Of a stretch of DNA of 64,000 bases, positions 42,376 to 51,435 are shown in pieces. The notes beneath the pieces were generated by a model. It was not told the DNA's origin, searched no databases, and saw nothing but the letters and a program-made list of their open reading frames with translations. Each line of letters begins with the position of its first letter. Position 1 is the stretch's first letter. This DNA is from Acidobacteriota bacterium (GTDB lineage Bacteria > Acidobacteriota > Thermoanaerobaculia > Gp7-AA8), in contig JAJPHC010000031.1 of assembly GCA_021325515.1 (NCBI GenBank), forward strand, positions 38,725 through 102,724. Direction: 5' to 3'. The translations under genes were made by a program, and so were the position numbers.

Positions 42376-43689
42376 CTACATCGAATCCATCTTCTTTTTC
42401 AGCGCGGCAATCGTCGCCTCGCTTCGCTGTCCATTGGGGAGTGACGATGCGTAGTCGATTGCTTCCTGAAGTGTTTTCTTCGCGCTTTCCTTGTCGCCTT
42501 TTGCGGCGTAGATGTCGGCGCGATTCCTCAGTACGGTGATCTTGCGCGGGCCGTACACGTGCTTCAGTGCGCGCTCCGATGCGGCGAGCGCCTCGTCGTA
42601 TTTCTTCAGCGCCTTGTACGCGACCGACAGGCGTGACGGCGCGTTGTAGTCGTTGGGGAAATCCTTCTCCGACTGCTCGAGCATCGGGATCGCTTTCTCC
42701 GGAGTCCCGAGAGCCATGTAGGCGCCGAGGCGATGAGAGTCGTAAACGACGCGCTCTTCGGGCGTCTTCGCCTTCGCCGCTTCCGCATCGAGGAACGCCG
42801 ACCACTCTTCGGTCAGCTTCCGCTGTCCCTGTTCGTCCTTCAGCGCTTCGCGCGCGGCGATGAGCGACTGATACATCCCCGACTTGTCGTCGCCGGAGAG
42901 CGGGATCTTCGGATCGTTCATCGATTCGCGAGTTGCCGCCTCGAGCGCGGCGATCATCGCGTCACGCTTCTCCGTTTTCGCATCGAGCTCCGCGGCGCAT
43001 CCGAGGCCGGTGGCCGCGACATTCGCGCCGGATGAGGTTCCCTTGAGTCGCGGATAGGCATCGAGCGCGAACTGCGCGCAGCGCTGCTCCTCACCCTTCT
43101 TCAGCGAGAGCACGCCGATGTACGACTCGGAAGCGCGTCCGGCGCGGCTCCAGTTCTTCGGCGCTTTCGCCAGCGCCTGCTGGTACGCCGCGATCGCTTC
43201 GTCGTTCAAACCATCGGATGCGTATTTGTCAGCGAGTGTCAGCAGTGCATCTGCACTTGCCGGCGGCTCGGGCTTGACGGCTCGTTTGCCATCGTCGAGC
43301 AGCTTCGTCAGTTGCTGGACGGTGGCGCCGCTCATGTAGCGCAGTGCGACCGACTCCTTCTTCGGATCGATGACCAGCAGTGTCGGCACTGCCGGAATCT
43401 TGTATTTCGCGAGGAACGCAGCGTTGGCCCCGTTCTCGATGTCCACCTGAAGCCAGACAAACTGTCCGGCATACCGCTCGAGGCGCTTGTCGGTGAAGAC
43501 GAACGCCTGCATCGAGCGGCACGTGTGTCACCAGGGTGCCCAGGCCTCGACGAAGATCGGCTTGTGCGCGCTCTTCGCCTCGCGCAACGCCTTCGCATAG
43601 TCGTTTTGAATGAACGGAAGCACTTCCTTCGCTCGCGCCAGCGGTGCGAGTGTGAGCGCTCCCAGCAGCAGCAACGTCAATCGTTTCAT
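42376..43689 (-). CDS. Thioredoxin-like selenoprotein with TPR-type C-terminus (UGA = selenocysteine)
   Basis: 437 residues when the UGA at 43530-43528 is read as selenocysteine (residue 54). Signal peptide MKRLTLLLLGALTLAPLARA. The thioredoxin-fold part is IFVEAWAPW-U-HTC-RSM: a WAPWUxxC motif where thioredoxins have WCxxC, followed by LQVDIENGANAAFLAKYKIPAVPTLLVID with the family cis-Pro in the expected place. Residues about 130-420 are helical TPR-like repeats (EEALA, ALKKYDEALAASERALKHV). Called conventionally this splits into a 68-residue and a 378-residue piece. A hairpin follows the UGA, and selC is present. Expected in the periplasm as a thiol-disulphide reductant; partner unknown. 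Confidence 0.9.
43475..43518 (-). promoter_or_regulatory. Candidate SECIS of the thioredoxin-like selenoprotein
   Basis: On the reverse strand, 9 bases after the UGA: outer stem CGCTCGA/TCGAGCG (7 bp), TGCA bulge, inner stem GGCGTTCGTC/GACAAGCGCC with one mismatch and one G-U, loop TTCACC. The loop lacks the leading G of the usual bacterial SECIS, so SelB recognition is less certain than for the other gene. Confidence 0.65.
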
Positions 43690-43705
43690 CGGTCTCTCCT
43701 TATGT

Positions 43706-45766
43706 TCATAGCCAGCGCGCCAGCCAGTCGGCAACTTCCTTGTAAAAGTAGCGCGAGTTCTCCGCGTTGAGGATCCAGTGATTCTCTTCCGGCCAGACGA
43801 GCAGACGCGACGGCACGCGCATCCTCTGCAGTGCAGCCCAGTTCTCCAGCGTCTCGTTCATCGGCACACGGAAGTCGTGCTCGCCGACCGAGACCAGCAT
43901 CGGCGTCCTGAAGTGCGCTGCAAATCGAATCGGATTCTGTTCGCGCCACACCTTGCCCTGCTCCCAGGGAGGCCCAAGATTCATCAGCTCGCGCCCGTAA
44001 ATCGTGTCCGACGTTCCCCACTGCGATTCGGAATTGATGAGGCCCGCGTGGCTGATCAGGCATTTGTACCGCGTCGTGGTTGCTTCGAGCCAGTTGGCCA
44101 GATGGCCGCCGTAACTCGCGCCACCGGCCGCCTGCCGCGTGCCGTCGATGAATGCGAATCGCTTGATTGCCTCATCCGCAGCCTCGTTGATCTCTTCCGC
44201 GGGCGTCTTGAACGGATCGCCCTGAATGCGCTGTGCAAACTCTTCACCGAATCCCGTCGAGCCGGTGTAGTTCGTCAGAAGGATCACATAGCCGGGCCGC
44301 GCGAGCAGGTGGTAGTTCCAGCGCAGCGTGATCTGATCGCGCCACATGTTCGCGGCTCCGCCATGGATCAGCACGAACAAGGGATATTTCTTCGACTCGT
44401 CGAAGCCGGCGGGGACGATCAGCATGTTGTGGATGCGGCGGCCCTTCGACGACGTGAACCAGAAATGACGCGGCGGCTGCCAGTCGATGGCCGCCGCTGC
44501 CTCCGCCGTGAATGCAGTCAATGCCCGCCGCTTTCCCTGATCGATCCTCACCACCTCGGCCGGATCGACCGAACTGCCCCAGCGCGCGAAGAGCGTCGTG
44601 ACCGGCGACTTCTCCGGGATCGTGAGGTCCGTGTAAACGCCGCGCTCCGGTTCGGCCGCGACTTTCACTTCGCCGCCGGCCGATGGAACGGAGTAGATCC
44701 TGATCAGCCCCGCGTCCTCCGCGGTGAAGTAGATCGTGCGGCTGTCGGTGCTGAACGCATACGAATCGACGGAGCGATCGCTCGATGCCGTGAGCGTGCG
44801 GCGGTTCGTCATCGCCGGCCAGTCGAACGAGACGAGCCGGGTGAGGTTGTAGACCTTTCCGTTGATCGGCTCGAACGCCGCGACGAGCAGCTTGCCGTCG
44901 GGACTGAAGCGCGGGCGCGAGTAGGCTCCTTCGCCATGCGCGAGAAGCTGCGGCTCCGAGCCGCCCGCATCGACGCGATAGAGATCGTACGCAACCTCGG
45001 CATACGCCGCGGTGTTTTGCTTCGTCGTGACCGCGAACACGACCGACTTTCCGTCAGGCGACCAGACCGGATCGAGCTCTTCGCGCGAGCCTTCGCCGCC
45101 GCGCCCGCCGAATCCCCGCTCCGCGGCGAGCTTCGTTCCCGCCAGCAGGTCTTTCGGCTTCGATCCCGGCTCGAGCGATTGCACCTCGATGTGGACCTGC
45201 TGCTCATCCAGCCAGCGATCCCATTGCCGGATGGGGAAGGAGTCGTAGGCGCGTACGTTGTACTTACGCTCTTTCCGCTCTTTGGCGAGCTTGCGATTCG
45301 CATCGTCGTCCGCCGCGCCGGGCCAGACGTTCGTGACGAAGAGAATCGAGTTTCCGTCAGGGCTGAATTGCGGCGCGCGTGCGCCCGAGACGACATTCGT
45401 GATGCGCCGCGCTTCACCGCCGGCGAGATCGAGAAGATAGATCTGCGCTGCGTCATCGCCTTCACGCTTCGTCGCGAACGCGATGCGGCGGCCGTCGGGC
45501 GAGAAGACCGCATCGCTTTCCGACGCCTTCGTGAACGTGATCTGCCGCGGCTTCGCGCTGCCGTCGGCAGGGACGAGCCAGAGATCGGAGGACTGTTCCT
45601 TCTCGTCGTAGGAAGGGCGGGTCACGGACGTGACGGCCCACCTGCCATCCGGACTGACGGCCGGCGCGCCGACGCGCGGCATCATCCAGAGCGCTTCATG
45701 TGTCGGAGGAAGTTTTGTCGCCGCCTGCGCGGCAAACGCGAACAGCAGGAGTACGAGTCGCTTCAT
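43706..45766 (-). CDS. S9-family prolyl oligopeptidase-type peptidase
   Basis: 686 residues with a signal peptide (MKRLVLLLFAFAAQA). Residues about 25-410 form a beta-propeller of TolB/DPP-like blades (repeated SPDGRRIAFATKRE, FSPDGNSILFVTN, SPDGKSVVF). The C-terminal alpha/beta hydrolase domain carries the catalytic triad: Ser551 in GGASYGGHL, Asp631 in VGEHDFRVP and His663 in EENHWI. It cleaves short peptides, typically after Pro or Ala, at the cell surface or in the periplasm. The gene is 16 bases upstream of the thioredoxin-like selenoprotein, whose gene may be part of the same transcript. Length and layout match dipeptidyl-peptidase-type members. Confidence 0.93.
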   Translation of the reverse strand: MKRLVLLLFAFAAQAATKLPPTHEALWMMPRVGAPAVSPDGRWAVTSVTRPSYDEKEQSSDLWLVPADGSAKPRQITFTKASESDAVFSPDGRRIAFATKREGDDAAQIYLLDLAGGEARRITNVVSGARAPQFSPDGNSILFVTNVWPGAADDDANRKLAKERKERKYNVRAYDSFPIRQWDRWLDEQQVHIEVQSLEPGSKPKDLLAGTKLAAERGFGGRGGEGSREELDPVWSPDGKSVVFAVTTKQNTAAYAEVAYDLYRVDAGGSEPQLLAHGEGAYSRPRFSPDGKLLVAAFEPINGKVYNLTRLVSFDWPAMTNRRTLTASSDRSVDSYAFSTDSRTIYFTAEDAGLIRIYSVPSAGGEVKVAAEPERGVYTDLTIPEKSPVTTLFARWGSSVDPAEVVRIDQGKRRALTAFTAEAAAAIDWQPPRHFWFTSSKGRRIHNMLIVPAGFDESKKYPLFVLIHGGAANMWRDQITLRWNYHLLARPGYVILLTNYTGSTGFGEEFAQRIQGDPFKTPAEEINEAADEAIKRFAFIDGTRQAAGGASYGGHLANWLEATTTRYKCLISHAGLINSESQWGTSDTIYGRELMNLGPPWEQGKVWREQNPIRFAAHFRTPMLVSVGEHDFRVPMNETLENWAALQRMRVPSRLLVWPEENHWILNAENSRYFYKEVADWLARWL

Positions 45767-45777
45767 GGCGGCACAGT

Positions 45778-46191
45778 TTATGGTCTACGCCGCAACTGCG
45801 CGAGTAACGCTCCGCAAACATCGATGACGACGTCGAGAGGTGATGCGGTTCGGGAAGGAACGAAGGACTGGTGCACTTCGTCCGTAATGGCGACCGCCAG
45901 CGCGATCAGAACCGCGATCGCTGACGATCGGAGCGTCCAGCGCTCCTCACCGCGCAGCGCCCGGCTCCAGAGAAATCCGAGGATGCCGTACTCCGTCAGA
46001 TGGGCGAGCTTGCGGATGATGAACTGCGTCACCTCCAGCGCGAGATCGGAGAGCGTGTGCCCGGTGAGCGAGCGTACGAGCCACTGCAGCCCTCCGCCCG
46101 TGTGTTGTGCGGAGAACGCATCCGAGGACGCGAGCAGAACGCAGGCTGTCCAGAGGACGGCGAGTGCATAGGAGCGAGTGTTTGACTTCAT
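45778..46191 (-). CDS. VanZ-family membrane protein
   Basis: 137 residues, four membrane helices. The VanZ signature is clear in ITDEVHQSFVPSRTASPLDVVIDVCGALL (Asp-Glu-x-x-Gln-x-Phe-Val-Pro and the later Asp), with HLTEYGILGFLWSRAL before it. Family members are inner-membrane proteins of uncertain function; one lowers teicoplanin sensitivity in enterococci, which should not be carried over to this gene. It lies 11 bases upstream of the S9 peptidase and 118 bases downstream of the Oar-like receptor. Confidence 0.87.
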   Translation of the reverse strand: MKSNTRSYALAVLWTACVLLASSDAFSAQHTGGGLQWLVRSLTGHTLSDLALEVTQFIIRKLAHLTEYGILGFLWSRALRGEERWTLRSSAIAVLIALAVAITDEVHQSFVPSRTASPLDVVIDVCGALLAQLRRRP

Positions 46192-46200
46192 GAAGTGGAG

Positions 46201-46289
46201 CGCGGACGTCCCGTCCGCGAGCCGCTGCCGAGCGGGCAGCGGTGCTCTGAGTTGCGAAGGACCCCGCTGCAGATCAGGGGGTCCTTCGC
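46201..46289. terminator. Three tandem hairpins after the receptor gene
   Basis: In the 117-base gap: CGCGGACG-tcc-CGTCCGCG (46201-46219, the same unit as in the 60.6-61.1 kb array), CCGCTGCC/GGCAGCGG (46222-46242), and a perfect 12-bp hairpin GCGAAGGACCCC/GGGGTCCTTCGC (46254-46289). Together likely a terminator for the reverse-strand receptor gene. Confidence 0.6.
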
Positions 46290-46308
46290 GTTTCTCAGGA
46301 TGACAGCA

Positions 46309-49107
46309 TCAGAACGAGACGCGTACGCCGAGCCGTGCCGAGGTCGGCGGCGTGCGGAGGAACGCTTTCCCGTAGTTCGGATTGACGGGAGTCGGTGAAG
46401 CGTTGTCGGCCTCCTCGAATCCCCATCGTTGATCGAGCAGCACCGGCCGCTGCGCATTCAGGATGTTGAACACGTCCAGCAGGAAATTGATGCGCGCTTT
46501 TCCGAGATCGAGCGGATATCCGATGTGGACATCTGCCTCGTAATTGTCCGGCGTCCTTCCCTCGGCTCCGCGGCGAGTCAGGAAGAACTCGTAGCGGCCA
46601 TATGCGTCGGAGTAGCCGTAACGCGTCAGTGGCGTGCCGCTCCGCCAGTACGCGGAGGCGCCGATCGACAGCTTCCACGGCGTCTCGTACACACCCGAGA
46701 CTTTCAGTTGGTGCCGGCGATCGTTAGACAACGGGCCGCGGTTCGTGATCTTCGACAGATCGCTGCCGTTGGTGAAGAAGTCGTAGTAGTCGTATGCGGC
46801 GGAGATGTTCGGATCGGGGCCGACGTTCGTGAACGGCGCGACCTCGCCGTCGTAATTGCCGTCGAGCCGCGAGTAGATGTAGGACGCGATCGCCTGCCAG
46901 TGATCGGAGAAGCGCTTCGTCGCGTCGAACTGCAGACCCTTGTACGTCCGCTTCGGTTTCGGCGCCGGCAGCGTGTGCGAGTAGTCCAGCGTGAAGATCT
47001 CCTTCATGATGCCGCGGCCGGGATTTCCGATGCAGTACGTCCCGTCGTCGGCGCAGAGGAAGTCTTCGATGACTTCGCCGTAGCTGCGATAGATGCCTTT
47101 CACACCGACGGAGATATTCGGCGCGATCTCGCGCTCACCGCCGACGATGTACTCGCTGATGTACTGATTCTTGAGATCGGGATCGCTCGGCTCCGTGAAT
47201 CCGCCGAGGATCGCCGAGGAGGTGCCGAGATCCGCTTCGGCATTGGGATCGGGAACCACGCTCGTGGGGCTGTAATTGACGATGCGCGGCTGCCGCTCGT
47301 AAGAGAACGAGCGGATGACGAGATCCATCGGGATCTCCTCGTAGTAGCGGCCGTAGGAGCCGAAGACCTTCGACTTGTGCAGTCCGGACGGATCCCAACT
47401 GAAGCCGAGGCGCGGCGCGTAATCCTTCTTCAGGTCGATCTGCGTGATGCCGGAGGCGTCGATGATGCGCTGGCGGTCCCAGCGGACGCCGGCGTTCACG
47501 GTGACGTCGTTCAGCGACCAGCGATCCTGAAGGTAGATCGCGGTGTTCTTGTGCTCAGGCTTGGCGATGAGCGCGCCGATCGGCGCGTTGGCCACCGTCG
47601 CGTCGGGCGTCGTCCAGTAGTGATGCTCGTAGATCTTCTTCGCCGGGTTGACGTCGTTGCCCAGAATGTCAACCTGTTGACCACCTGACATGCGCTTGGT
47701 GACGTCGGCCGACTCCGTCTGATACTCGAAGCCGCCTTTGATCTCATGATGCCCGACGTAGTGATCGGCGGAAGTGCCGTAGAACTTTCGATCGAAACGC
47801 TTGTGCTGAATCAGACCGAAGCCGCCGGTCTGGAAGGAATCGGCGGCGAGATCGCGATACTGAATCTGATCTCCCGCACTCGTGGCCGGTCCGACGGAGT
47901 TCGTATCGCGATGGCGTGCGATCCGGCCGGAGAGAATCCACTGCGAGGCGACGCTGCCGTCGTAGCTGAGGGCATAGTCGCGGCCGCCGAAGTCCTGGCG
48001 TCCCGCGTAAGTCGACTCATCGCCGTTCAGCGAGTGGCTGCTGTCGGAGATCGCACCCGTATCGGCGCGAGGATCCTGCAGGAAAGTCGCCACCAGCGAG
48101 TGCCCCGACGTGATGTTCCACGTCAGCTTTGCCGAACCGAGATTGCGGCTGCTCTTCGAGGTGACGATCGCCCCTTCGCGCGGTCCCGCGGGGAGCGCGT
48201 TGTCGGTCGAGTTCCGGACGCGGTCGTAGGCCACGAAGAACCAGAGCTTGTCCTTGATGAAGAATCCGCCGAGATCCGCGCCGTAGTCTTCCTGCGTGAA
48301 CCCCTGCGGCGTCGCCAGAACGACTTTCTTGTTGCTCGCCTGCAGGCCGTCGTTGAAGTAGTAGCCGAAGGCATCGCCGCGCAGGTCGTTGCCTCCCGAC
48401 TTCGTGATCACGTTGATGATGCCGCCGGTGGCGCGGCCGAATTCCGCTTCATATCCGCCGGTCTTGACATCGACTTCCTGGATGAACTCGAAGTTCAGCT
48501 CCTTACCCTGCTGCCCATATTCGGCGCCCGTCGTGTTGACGCCGTCGATGTAGAAGGCATTCTCGGATCCGGAGGAGCCGTAGACGGTGATCGTCGACTG
48601 GCCCGTGTTGTTGTTGCTCGCGTCCGTGGAGACGCCCGGTGCGACCTGCACGATGGAGGAATAGTTGCGCCCGGTAGGCAGCGTCTCGATCGCGCGCGTG
48701 TTGAGGTTCGTCCCCAGCGTCGTCGACGACGTGTCGAGCACCGGCGCCTCGGCCGTGACCGTGATCTCCTGCGATGCTGACGGCTTCAGCTTGACGTCGA
48801 TGGACGTCTCTTTGCCGAGCGAGATCGTGATTCCGCGCCGCATCTCCGGCGCGAATCCTTCCAGCTTATACGTCAGTGCGTATTCGCCCGGCGGGAGAAG
48901 CGGAATCCGGTAGAGACCCTCGCGATCCGTGACCGTCGTCCGGACGCCTTGCAGTGCCGAGCTCTTCGCTTCGACGGTGACGCCGGGAACCGCGCCGCCA
49001 CTGGCGTCAGTCACCGCGCCGCTGAGTGAGCCTGTCGTCTGTGCTGTGAGAGGAAGTGCCGCGATGACTAGGAGGAGGATTACGGTGATCAACCGTGGAA
49101 AGGACAT
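46309..49107 (-). CDS. Oar-like TonB-dependent receptor with carboxypeptidase-regulatory domain
   Basis: 932 residues. Signal peptide MSFPRLITVILLLVIAALPLTAQ, then a carboxypeptidase-regulatory-like domain (about 25-105: GSLSGAVTDASGGAVPGVTVEAKS, LPPGEYALTYKLEGF), a plug domain (about 112-230: GSENAFYIDGVNTTGAEYG, GGIINVITKSGG) and a large barrel. Acidobacteria and Myxococcota have many receptors of this Oar type. The start ATG follows AGGAGG. Ligand unknown; substrates in the family include proteins, peptides and polymers. It would use TonB/ExbBD at 15520-18115. Confidence 0.92.
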   Translation of the reverse strand: MSFPRLITVILLLVIAALPLTAQTTGSLSGAVTDASGGAVPGVTVEAKSSALQGVRTTVTDREGLYRIPLLPPGEYALTYKLEGFAPEMRRGITISLGKETSIDVKLKPSASQEITVTAEAPVLDTSSTTLGTNLNTRAIETLPTGRNYSSIVQVAPGVSTDASNNNTGQSTITVYGSSGSENAFYIDGVNTTGAEYGQQGKELNFEFIQEVDVKTGGYEAEFGRATGGIINVITKSGGNDLRGDAFGYYFNDGLQASNKKVVLATPQGFTQEDYGADLGGFFIKDKLWFFVAYDRVRNSTDNALPAGPREGAIVTSKSSRNLGSAKLTWNITSGHSLVATFLQDPRADTGAISDSSHSLNGDESTYAGRQDFGGRDYALSYDGSVASQWILSGRIARHRDTNSVGPATSAGDQIQYRDLAADSFQTGGFGLIQHKRFDRKFYGTSADHYVGHHEIKGGFEYQTESADVTKRMSGGQQVDILGNDVNPAKKIYEHHYWTTPDATVANAPIGALIAKPEHKNTAIYLQDRWSLNDVTVNAGVRWDRQRIIDASGITQIDLKKDYAPRLGFSWDPSGLHKSKVFGSYGRYYEEIPMDLVIRSFSYERQPRIVNYSPTSVVPDPNAEADLGTSSAILGGFTEPSDPDLKNQYISEYIVGGEREIAPNISVGVKGIYRSYGEVIEDFLCADDGTYCIGNPGRGIMKEIFTLDYSHTLPAPKPKRTYKGLQFDATKRFSDHWQAIASYIYSRLDGNYDGEVAPFTNVGPDPNISAAYDYYDFFTNGSDLSKITNRGPLSNDRRHQLKVSGVYETPWKLSIGASAYWRSGTPLTRYGYSDAYGRYEFFLTRRGAEGRTPDNYEADVHIGYPLDLGKARINFLLDVFNILNAQRPVLLDQRWGFEEADNASPTPVNPNYGKAFLRTPPTSARLGVRVSF

Positions 49108-49124
49108 TCAGACCTCCTGATGCG

Positions 49125-49151
49125 TTGGACTTGTTTGCAGGAGTCTACAAT
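49125..49151 (+). promoter_or_regulatory. Weak sigma-70-like promoter candidate
   Basis: TTGGAC and TACAAT with a 15-base spacer, in the divergent gap upstream of the FHA-GAF-PP2C gene. The spacer is short. Next to it lies a small TTCGCGG tandem repeat (49160-49190). Confidence 0.3.
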
Positions 49152-49204
49152 AGGGGCTCGCGGTTTCGCGGTTTCGCGGGCTCGCGGGTCGTCCGAAAAA
49201 AACG

Positions 49205-50839
49205 ATGAGCGCTCCTGAGCTGCAGATCGTTCTGAATCAGCCGAACCTTCCTCCGGCCTCGATCAAGGTTTCATCCGAGGAGACGATCACCCTCGGACGC
49301 GCCGCGGAATGCACGATCCCGATCAAAGACCGGTTCCTCTCGCGCCGGCATGCGGAGATCATGTGGCACTCCGGCCAGTGGTACGTGCGCGATTGCGGCA
49401 GCGTGAACGGCACGCTGCTCAACGGCAACAAGCTCGTCGAGGCGACGATGCTGCGGCCGGGCGACAAGATCACGCTCGGCGACAGCGAAGTGATCGTGCA
49501 GGGCGGCGAGCTGCGCTCGCAGATCCTCGCCATCGAGAGCAATTCGGCCACGCGCAATCTGGCGATACCGATCAACGAAGCGGTCGTCGATCGCGCCACG
49601 CGCGGACGCGAGCGCGCGACGCTCCTCTCGGAGCTGGCCATCGAGTTCATCGAAGAACGCCCGATGAGCGCGCTGTTCGATTTCATCCTGGACAAGGTCA
49701 TCACGCTGATGTCTCCCTCGCGCGCCGCGCTGGCGCTGCTCGGCCCCGACGGCCGCACGTTCAGCGAAGTCCGGCTGCGCCGCTCCGATCCCAACGATCC
49801 GGCCGATCTAACCATCAGCCGCACCCTCCTCGGTGAAGTGATCGAGGAGAAGAACGTCATCTCCTTCATCGATGTCGATTCCGGCGCCAATCAGAAGCTG
49901 GCCAACGCGCAATCGATCATCGGCCAGCAGATCCGCGCCGCGGTCTGCGCGCCGCTCGTCGTCGATGAAGCAGTGAGCGGCGTGCTCTACCTCGACTTCC
50001 TCGCCACGCGGGGCGCGGTCACGCAGGACGACCTCCGCCTCATTGCGCAGATCGCCCGATTCGCGGCCGTCAAACTCGAGACGACGCGCCTGCGCGAGGA
50101 GTCGATCGCCAAGGCGAAGATGGAAGAGGAACTGCGGACGGCGTACGTCATTCAAAGCCGTCTGCTGCCGGCGAAGCTGCCGGTTCTCGACGGCTATGAG
50201 TTCGCCGGCTCGAACAAACCCTGCCGCACCGTCAGCGGTGATTACTACGACGTCATCGTCCGTCCCGACGGGCGGATCTACTTCGTCATCGCCGACGTGA
50301 GCGGGAAGGGGATCACGGCAGCGCTCGTGATGACGAGTCTGGCGACGGCGTTCAGCATCTTCACGCGCACCGATCCAGCGCCGGCCGATCTCGTGCGCGA
50401 GCTCAATGTGACGCTCGCGCCCAAGACGGCGCCGACGAAATTCGCGACGCTCTTCGCCGCCGTGCTCGATCCGGCCACCGGCCGCATCGACTTCACGAAC
50501 GCGGGGCATGTACCGCCCCTCGTCATCGGACGCGATGGCGTGCAGCAGTTGACGTCGACCGACATGGTGGTCGGGCTGTTTGCCGCTGCGCAGTATCGCA
50601 ATCAGTCGGTGACGCTCAATCCGGGCGATTCACTCGTGCTCTTCACCGACGGAGTGACGGAGGCCGAGAACGAGCAGGAAGAGCAACTAGGCCTCGACCC
50701 GGTCGCGACACTGCTCGCCCCGTTTCATGGAACGAGCGCCGCAGCCCTCCTGCAGACGATCGATCAGCACGTGCACGCGTTCACAAAGGATGCGCCGGCA
50801 GGCGACGACGTGACGATGCTCGCGCTGACGCGAAGATGA
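49205..50839 (+). CDS. FHA-GAF-PP2C (RsbU-type) serine/threonine phosphatase
   Basis: 544 residues. FHA domain about 20-100 with GRAAECTIPIKD, SRRHAEI and GSVNGTLLNG, the phosphothreonine-binding loops. GAF domain about 150-295 (LVVDEAVSGVLYLDF). A short coiled linker leads to a PP2C/SpoIIE phosphatase domain about 330-543: SGDYYDV, ADVSGKGITAALVMT, NAGHVPPLV, FTDGVTEAEN and GDDVTMLAL hold the metal-binding Asp residues. It probably dephosphorylates an anti-sigma antagonist or similar partner in response to a phosphoprotein and a GAF ligand (inference). No ribosome-binding site is clear before the ATG. It diverges from the Oar-like receptor. Confidence 0.93.
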   Translation: MSAPELQIVLNQPNLPPASIKVSSEETITLGRAAECTIPIKDRFLSRRHAEIMWHSGQWYVRDCGSVNGTLLNGNKLVEATMLRPGDKITLGDSEVIVQGGELRSQILAIESNSATRNLAIPINEAVVDRATRGRERATLLSELAIEFIEERPMSALFDFILDKVITLMSPSRAALALLGPDGRTFSEVRLRRSDPNDPADLTISRTLLGEVIEEKNVISFIDVDSGANQKLANAQSIIGQQIRAAVCAPLVVDEAVSGVLYLDFLATRGAVTQDDLRLIAQIARFAAVKLETTRLREESIAKAKMEEELRTAYVIQSRLLPAKLPVLDGYEFAGSNKPCRTVSGDYYDVIVRPDGRIYFVIADVSGKGITAALVMTSLATAFSIFTRTDPAPADLVRELNVTLAPKTAPTKFATLFAAVLDPATGRIDFTNAGHVPPLVIGRDGVQQLTSTDMVVGLFAAAQYRNQSVTLNPGDSLVLFTDGVTEAENEQEEQLGLDPVATLLAPFHGTSAAALLQTIDQHVHAFTKDAPAGDDVTMLALTRR

Positions 50840-50938
50840 TGATGGGACGGATGGGACGGATGGGACGGATAGGTAGCCACCCATAGGTCCCATAGGTCCC
50901 ATCGGTCCCATCGGTCCCATCGGTCCCATCCTGCCATC
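50840..50938. repeat. Inverted array of 9-base GATGGGACG repeats
   Basis: Three GATGGGACG units face about five units of the near complement (GGTCCCATC), with a short divider. It fills the gap between convergent genes and may also act as a terminator. Confidence 0.85.
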
Positions 50939-50940
50939 CC

Positions 50941-51435
50941 TCACCAGTCAGCCCCATACCTCGCCCGAATCCTCTCCTGCACTTCCCGCCGCACATCCTC
51001 GTAGGGAATCTCCCCCAGCAGTCTTGGATCGAAGGTGCAGGCGCGGGTTAGACTCTCGATGCCGCCGTTGCGATCGAGTGCTGCAAGCTGCACGACTCCA
51101 AGCCGGAAGTAGATCTCCGGCCGCCGGTCGATCTGAAGTGCGCGCTGATAGGCGGCGATCGCCGCCTGCTCGTTTTCCGACATTTCCTCGGCGACCGCCT
51201 GTGCGAACGGAATCGTGACGTCGGGCGGTGAGATCTGCTCGCAGTCCTGCAGGCGATCGAGCACGCGCGCGGCCACTGCGCGCCTCCGCATGTCGGTTGC
51301 CTCGGACAGCGAGTCGAGGAGCACCGAGGCCTTGGAGGCGGCGTGGCTGCAGCGCAGCGGCTCGATGACGCCGCGATCGAGCGCCACGGCCGACGCAATC
51401 GCGAGCACGAGCGCCGCCGCCACCCTCGCGATCAT
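50941..51435 (-). CDS. Small TPR-like protein of the polysaccharide locus
   Basis: 164 residues. An N-terminal hydrophobic helix (about 5-22) is followed by helices with TPR features (ENEQAAIAAYQRALQIDRRPEIYFRLGVVQLAALDRNGGIESL). The start at 51435 overlaps the stop of the O-antigen ligase gene (ATGA), so the pair is translationally coupled. Reading further upstream only adds codons that lie within the ligase gene. It may assist assembly or the ligase in the membrane; no enzymatic motif is seen. Confidence 0.72.
   Translation of the reverse strand: MIARVAAALVLAIASAVALDRGVIEPLRCSHAASKASVLLDSLSEATDMRRRAVAARVLDRLQDCEQISPPDVTIPFAQAVAEEMSENEQAAIAAYQRALQIDRRPEIYFRLGVVQLAALDRNGGIESLTRACTFDPRLLGEIPYEDVRREVQERIRARYGADW

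Noticed and set aside
42376..43689. Frameshift or pseudogene in the thioredoxin-like gene
   Set aside because: The two parts are in the same frame and only a UGA separates them, exactly at the catalytic Cys position; selC is present.
43778..46171. Long forward-strand open frame antisense to the S9 peptidase
   Set aside because: High GC makes long antisense frames common; the reverse strand has a full catalytic triad and propeller motifs, the forward frame has none.
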